Positions 58,273 through 64,000 of a stretch of 64,000 nt of DNA are shown here, one piece after another (the stretch's first letter is position 1; every line of letters starts with the position of its first letter). Below the pieces are notes generated by a model. It had not been told where the DNA came from, made no database searches, and saw nothing but the letters and a program-made list of their open reading frames with translations. This stretch comes from Terebella lapidaria (lineage: Eukaryota > Annelida > Polychaeta > Terebellida > Terebellidae): assembly GCA_949152475.1 (NCBI GenBank), contig OX424569.1:23233950-23297949 (forward strand). The letters run 5' to 3'. The translations under genes were made by a program, and so were the position numbers.

Positions 58273-61070
58273 ATTGCAATCTGACGGCAATAGCTTATCG
58301 GACCATAGGTCTGGTAAGCTAAAAAATTAGGCCAAGGGCCAAAGATAGGTTACCGGACAATGTTTAATATTTTAGATGTTAGCCAGGTCACTGGTTGAAT
58401 TCAGGTCAAGAGAATATTCAGCATATATAACATTAAGCATATATCATGTCCACAGTTGATTGCTAAGTTGTGAATTCAATAATCAGCGAGATATTAGCAA
58501 TTTTGTGCTGTGGCCTTGAAAATGAAGGGGCAAAGGTCAAATTCAAGGTCATCAAAATATTCAGTGTATATCATGTCCACAATTGATTCCCAAGCCATAC
58601 AGACAATAGAGGAGCAAGATAAGAGCCAGTTTGTCCTTGGACCTTGAGAATGAGGTCAGAGGTCAAATTCAAGGTCCGAGAATATTCAGCATATATCATT
58701 TCCTATATGTCCACAATTGATTCCTAAGCTGTAGAGTTGATAATAAGTGAGATATTAGCCATTTTGTCCTGTGACCTTGAAAATGAGGTCAAAGGTCAAA
58801 TTCAAGGTCATGACAATAATCTGCATATATCATTTCCTATATGTTCATAACTGATTCCTAAGCTGTAAAGTCGATAACAAGCGAGATATTAGCCATTTTG
58901 TCCTATGACCTTGAAAATGGGGTCAAATGTCAAATTCAAGGTCATCAGAATATTCAGCATATATCATTTCCTATATGTCCACAATTGATTCCTAAGCTGT
59001 AGAGTCGATAATAAGCGAGATATCAGCCATTTTGTGCTCTGACCTGGAATTTGAGGTCAGAGGTCAAATTCAAGGTCACGAGAATATTCAGCATATATCA
59101 TTTCCTATATGTCCACAATTGATTCCTAGTCTCTAATCTCAATATTAGGTGGGATATTAGGCATAATGTGTCCCATTATAAAGCATAGGAGAATTTAACA
59201 TGGGAAAGTCCCATTTGTGCTGAGTTTGGGCCAAAATGGTCCACTTCGAGCGATTCTAGCGCAACGAAATTTATAGACATCATAGGAGTACATATCAGGA
59301 GTATTATGTATCAAAAAGAAAAAAAAGTTACTGAACAGATTTTGAGAAAATGGCCACCAAAGTCCAAAATCAGGCATTTTTCGTCGAAAACGGCCGCCAT
59401 TTTGAAAAAAAATGCGAAAATCAAAAAACTAAAAAATAGCTCCTTCTTGAATTATTTTTATGTATTTTTGTGCAAAATTTCAGAAGAATTCGCCCGTAAA
59501 CAAAAAATTAGCCCAAAGGCTAAGATAGGTTACCGGACAATTTTGGTTTGGCCATGGCAGCATTGGCAGGTTACAGACCTCGAGATTTACCAATCAAGGT
59601 TCGCAGTGTAAATCCCAATCAAGGTCATCCGTATGAACTTCGATGTTACCATTACATGTATGTGTGCGGCATTTGATATTCTATATGTTGGGTGGAATCG
59701 TTTAGGCCGCTCAGATCAATTTACACATTCCAAGTCAGACATTTGGCACTCAAGGTCATCTGACGTCAAGTTCAAGGTCATCATTAGTTGTGCCATATAT
59801 GTCTTCCTGTTCATAACATGAGCTCTCTCTGCAAGCATTCCATCTACAGAGGCAAATCTGGGCATTTTTTGACCCCAAAATGGCTGTTTTGACCTTTCAT
59901 GGTCATCGAAGGTCAGATTCAAGGTCACCAAACAAGTCGCCATATATGACTTCCCATTTGAAAGTGCCAATTTCTAAGCTCTATCTTCAAGCGTTCTATG
60001 AGTACAGTCCGGACAGCTCCCATTATGAAGGAAAAAAGTGCCGAAAATTTTCTAAGTCCAAAATTTTTTCAAAGGGTGAAATTTTTTTTTTGCCTAGAAA
60101 TGGCCCAAAACGGATAGTAATGTGATTTGGGGCAAAAAAATTTTTTTTCGCCGACTCATCAAAAATTCAAAATGGCCGCCACAAGGAGATCGGCGATTCA
60201 AGGGCAACAAAACTTATACACGTCACAGAGGTATATAAGAGGAATCTTTTTAAGCAAAAATCTCAAAACTGATCAGACACTTTTTGAGAAAATACAGACC
60301 AGGTGCAAATTTGAGCGTTTTTCGACCCAAAAATGGCTGTTTTGACCTTTCAAGGTCATCCAAGGTCAAATTCAAGGTCACCACACAAGTCGCCATATAT
60401 GACTTCCCATTTGAAAGTGCCAATTTCTAAGCTCTATCTTCAAGCGTTCTATGAGTACAGTCCGGACAGCTCCCATTATGAAGGAAAAAAGTGCCGAAAA
60501 TTTTCTAAGTCCAAAATTTTTTTGAAAGGGTGAAAATTTTTTTTTGCCCTAGAAATGGCCCAAAATGATTAGTAATGTGATTTGGGGCGAAAAAATTTTT
60601 TTTCGCTGACCCGCCAAAAATTCAAAATGGCCGCCACACGGAAACCGGCGAATTTAGGGCAACCAAACTTATACATATCACAGAGGTATATGAGGGGAAT
60701 CTTTTGAAACCAAAAACTCAAAACTGATCAGACAGTTTTTGAGAAAATGGCTGTCAAAGTCCAAAATTGAGCGTTTTTCGACAAAAACGGCCGCCATTTT
60801 GAAAAAAATGCGAAAATCAAAAAACAAAAAAATACCTCCTTCTCAAAATATTTTTAGGCATTCTTGTGCAAAATTTCAGAAAGATTCGATCGTTAACTTT
60901 AAAGATAAAAATGTTAACGCCGGACGGACGGACGGACGACGGACGCAACGCCATGCCAATAGGTTATCGGACCAAAGGTCCGGTAACCTAAAAAGATAAA
61001 AATGTGGACGACGGCGGACGACGGACGCAACGCCATGCCAATAGGTTATCGGACCATAGGTACGGTAACC
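57241..61070 (+). repeat. Hairpin-bounded units with AGGTCA-rich tandem monomers
   Basis: Units open with TTAGCCCAAGGGCTAA plus GATAGGTTACCGGACAATT (57243, 58326, 59509) and close with hairpins such as GGTTATCGGACC-atag-GTACGGTAACC (about 58290, 60962, 61043). Inside are about 130-135 bp monomers (TCATTTCCTATATGTCCACA, TTGATTCCTAAGCTGTA, GCGAGATATTAGCCATTTTG) at 57400-57880 and 58380-59150, a second monomer type at 59880-60900 related to the 48480 array, a (CGACGC)n tract near 58229-58272 and GACGGACGG tracts near 60920. Confidence 0.75.
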
Positions 61071-61129
61071 TAAAAAAAAAATTCTGCTAAAACCATAAAG
61101 GCATTTCTTCCGAAATGCCTTAATGAGGG

Positions 61130-62679
61130 AAGCTGTTATAGCCAGGTACTGGGGTATATGATTCTTCGAGTTTTGTTGTGAAACCTTACTAGCCAACTGA
61201 ACATTGTGACCATGTTTCAGCCACAGCACCCTGGTGTTTGAATAAATGACCCAGGTAAATGAAAGTCACATGTACCACTTTTAGAGTACATTGGGAAATC
61301 AAGCTCCAGGAAAAAAAATCTATTTATCAACCCATTCTTTTGAGTTGGTAGAGTTGCTGAAGAATTGACCTATCCCAAATGCACCCAAATGTCGTCCGAG
61401 GTTCACAGATTACGTCAAAAAACTTCTCTATGGCCAATATCAACGTTTTGCAGAATATGCTGAAAATGACGTAAAAAGACTCGGACAAACTGCATTTGGG
61501 AAAGGTCAATTTATCCTGTTAGTATCCAGGTTCTCTTCCTTGGAATACATTTTGTACGGTTGATCAAATTGCTGCAATTTGATATACATGGCAGCGATTT
61601 CTGCTGTAATAACAACACGATTCATTTGTAATAATTTATTTTTTTCCAAACAGAATTGTCTACAGTCAAAACTGACCAGTCTTTCCACAGAAAAAAAAAA
61701 CGTAAACATTTCCTAAGCGGTAACATATTTTGATCAGATCCATTTGTTTTCTGAAGCTGCAAAAAAATAGTTTTGAATGTTGTTTGTTTTTGATTCATTG
61801 AAATAAAACTTTTTTCATACAACTTTATACAAAGCAGAACTTCCATACATAAACAGCTGTATTCGATTTTTATAATATCAGATCAGATTGAAAACTGATA
61901 AATCTAAGCACATACACGCTTACAATCAAAGAAGACTTACTATTACATAAGACGGGTATTGACAGAAATTGATGCACATTAACATTTACAGTATTATAAA
62001 ATTCAGCAGCTGATAAAAAGGCATCTAAAACAACATTTGAGGTGACCAGGCATAAAGATAATTCCAGACTAGTATAGGCAAAGCGATCGCAAATATTAAA
62101 CAAATATCAAATTGACCTCAACACATAGTAAAATGTTATGAAGCTACTGTCAAGCATAGTGTGTAGCAATAACTTAAGTGCAAACACAAAGCAAATATTT
62201 TTCTCCAAGACAGTCATCCATAGACTACACAATAAGTTAAGTATGAATGTCAGACTTTAAACAGTGCCAAAGCATGTATGCTTTAAGCATGTATGACAGT
62301 TTTAACATGTGCGTAGGAGAGGGACAGTTAAACACATTATTTGGTGAAGTCTTATGCTACATATTACACAAATGGGGCAAAATGCAAAACCAATAATGAA
62401 AACAGTACATGAGGAATTGCACACAATAAATATCCTAAGCTTAAGAAATTTATAACTTTGTTCAACAAAAATTTTAATTTAAGTACACAAAATACAGATG
62501 TAGAATCTGATCATTTTAAGTACTGTTCACAGTCTGCGTCCTTCGACTATCACTAATACTCGATATGCTTGCATTCCCTGTGCTGATCCAATCTCGTTAC
62601 TTCTGTTCAGGAATAGATGATGAGATTACGTTGCGATGAAGCAGCCAGCTCCAGTGTCCTATAGTGTCTGCAAGTTCAT
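61130..62679. other. Downstream region of the IDH gene, no other gene seen
   Basis: AT-rich sequence that probably includes the 3' UTR of the IDH gene, which ends at 62680. I see no other supported gene or repeat. Confidence 0.4.
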
Positions 62680-63725
62680 CTACTGCTTGCTGAGCCGAGC
62701 AAAGCTTTCGTTGATAGCTTCCAAGAAGTCCATCGTGTTCAAGTACTGATCAGGTGTCACACTGAAAATAGACCAGTGGTAAAGAAAACTTTTGAATCCA
62801 GTCAAAATATTCATTTTTCTTCCAAAATCTATTTCCTAAAAAACTTCTCATCCAAAGGACAATAGATCATACAGAAATCTCCCAAAACCACTCACTTCTT
62901 CAAGCCGTAGATACAGCCAGCCAAGTCCTTGGTCATCTTTCCAGAGTCGACGGTTTCGATGCAGGCCCTCTCCATGGTGTGGCACCAGCGCTCAAGGTCG
63001 GGGTTGCTGTCCAGCATTGCTCGGTGTTCCAGGCCACGTGTCCATGCGAAGATGCTGGCAACTGGGTTCGTGCTCGTCGGGTTTCCCTTCTGGTGCTCTC
63101 GGTAGTGTCGTGTTACTGTCCCGTGTGCTGCCTCGGCCTCAATTGTCTTCCCATCGGGGCACATCAGCACTGATGTCATCAGGCCCAGTGAACCGTAACC
63201 TAGGGAACAGAAGGTTGAGAAATAGGGAGGTATATTCACTTTTACTCAGTTCCAACCAGCAAATTTTAAAAATATTTTAGATTTCAGAAGTTTTCCGCAA
63301 CTTGAGAAAATGCAGTTAACACACTGGATTTGTACCTTGAGCGACGACATCTGACTGGACGTCACCATCATAGTTTTTACACGCCCACACGAAGCCTCCC
63401 GACGACTTGAGAGCCTGGGCGACCATATCGTCAATCAAGCGATGTTCGTACCAGATCCCCATCTTCTCAAAGTCTTTCTGGTATGTGCTAGCAACAGTCA
63501 AATCAGGTAAATATTCTATAAAAGGTTGAACAGACACAGGATAATGTTTGCACTTTCAGCTTAGATATTTTGAATTTAGATTTCATACCTCTCGTATACT
63601 TCTTGGAAAAGGTCCTTGAATCGCCCATCATATTTCTTTAGGATTGTGTTCTTGGTGCTGAGATAAAGAGGCCATTTCTTCTTCAAGGCGTACTGCATAC
63701 AACTGTGAGCAAATCCAATGATGGA
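62680..63725 (-). CDS. IDH1: NADP-dependent isocitrate dehydrogenase, C-terminal exons (partial)
   Basis: It oxidatively decarboxylates isocitrate to 2-oxoglutarate and makes NADPH. Exons (minus): 63725-63589, 63487-63336, 63199-62896, 62761-62680, phases consistent, 224 residues, stop TAG at 62680-62682. Motifs: [30 protein letters not shown] and NYDGDVQSD with the metal-binding aspartates; [12 protein letters not shown] and [16 protein letters not shown] contacting NADP. The N-terminal half lies beyond the right edge; 63726-64000 is intron. The C-terminus ends SKQ, without a clear SKL-type peroxisomal signal. Whether it is the cytosolic or the mitochondrial isoform cannot be told without the N-terminus, so the symbol is tentative. 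Confidence 0.9.
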
Positions 63726-64000
63726 CTAGAGATGGGTAAGGAGATGGGGCAGGCAGAAGAATAAACCATCGTTTATTTATTTACAAACACCATGTAATGA
63801 TACTCAGGAATATCATAAAAAGAAATGTATATACAAAATTGTATTGGCATTGTTCATTAGTCATCTAGATTGTCTTGAAGGGGTTAACATCGTAATACTT
63901 TGCTACTTTGAACAATAGATTAGCCACCTATGTGTACTAGACCATTGCAACATGAGCATAGCAATGCAATCACACCTGATGTATTTTCTGGTCCAATAAT

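Larger units (their letters stand above)
55208..61123 (+). mobile_element. Large hairpin-ended element carrying several satellites
   Basis: The left end is TAGACGTCAAGTCC with the GATGCCTTGGAGGCATTTCGG hairpin. The right end is ACCATAAAGGCATTTCTTCCGAAATGCC. These are the ends of the copies in EXOC3 intron 13 and GCLC intron 9. The interior holds the satellite at 55280-56905 and, to the right of 57240, a second family of hairpin-bounded units. It might be one element enlarged by nested insertions. Non-coding. Confidence 0.55.

Noticed and set aside
63960..64000. Possible further IDH exon at the right edge
   Set aside because: A donor-like sequence (CATCAGGTGTGA on the minus strand) is present, but the translated residues do not match the expected IDH sequence before the exon at 63725.
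1..64000. tRNA, rRNA or other structured RNA genes
   Set aside because: I looked for T-arm signatures such as GGTTCGAATCC and found only palindromic look-alikes (for example 1719-1732). A tRNAscan-type search would be needed to exclude weak ones.

Overview
The window looks like nuclear DNA of an invertebrate animal. It carries three spliced host genes with clear animal orthologues, one THAP-finger gene, short canonical GT-AG introns, and very many transposons of kinds common in marine invertebrates (DIRS, Ty3/Gypsy with an envelope gene, hAT, hairpin-ended elements with internal satellites). A mollusc-like or other lophotrochozoan source is my guess; the sequence does not prove it.

Layout. 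1-2.5 kb: a minus-strand THAP zinc-finger gene containing an in-frame tandem exon duplication, with a small inverted-repeat element in one intron. 2.9-5.7 kb: nested fold-back and miniature inverted-repeat elements. 7.35-26.72 kb: EXOC3 (exocyst subunit Sec6), plus strand. I could follow 21 coding exons with every splice phase agreeing, giving a complete 744-residue protein. Its intron 17 holds a 13.2 kb insertion: a decayed DIRS retroelement (12513-25693) whose tyrosine recombinase gene is itself split by a 7.2 kb Ty3/Gypsy element with gag, pol and an F-type env (17291-24528). The 453 bp LTRs of that inner element read as identical and all three of its genes are open, so it is the youngest insertion here. 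27.81-37.33 kb: GCLC (glutamate-cysteine ligase catalytic subunit), minus strand, convergent with EXOC3, 16 exons, 672 residues. Intron 9 holds a 4.1 kb element filled with a 146-147 bp satellite that has a higher-order repeat.

37.6-55 kb: a transposon graveyard. It holds two related LTRs facing each other (about 39.9-40.7 kb plus, 54.3-55.0 kb minus), a gag-like fragment with an inverted partial copy, and a broken minus-strand Gypsy gag-pol. The break between gag and pol is a 4165 bp hAT-type insertion with 8 bp target duplication. That insertion contains a tandem array of roughly 0.4 kb monomers. 55.2-61.1 kb: a large hairpin-ended element holding several satellite families rich in AGGTCA half-sites. 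62.7 kb to the right edge: the last four exons of an NADP-dependent isocitrate dehydrogenase, minus strand, continuing outside the window.

The host genes are housekeeping: vesicle tethering (EXOC3), the first step of glutathione synthesis (GCLC) and NADPH supply (IDH). I see no operon-like link; GCLC and IDH both serve redox balance, but their proximity may be chance. The most notable material is the nested mobile-element history: EXOC3 intron, then DIRS, then env-bearing Gypsy; and Gypsy gag-pol, then hAT, then satellite element.
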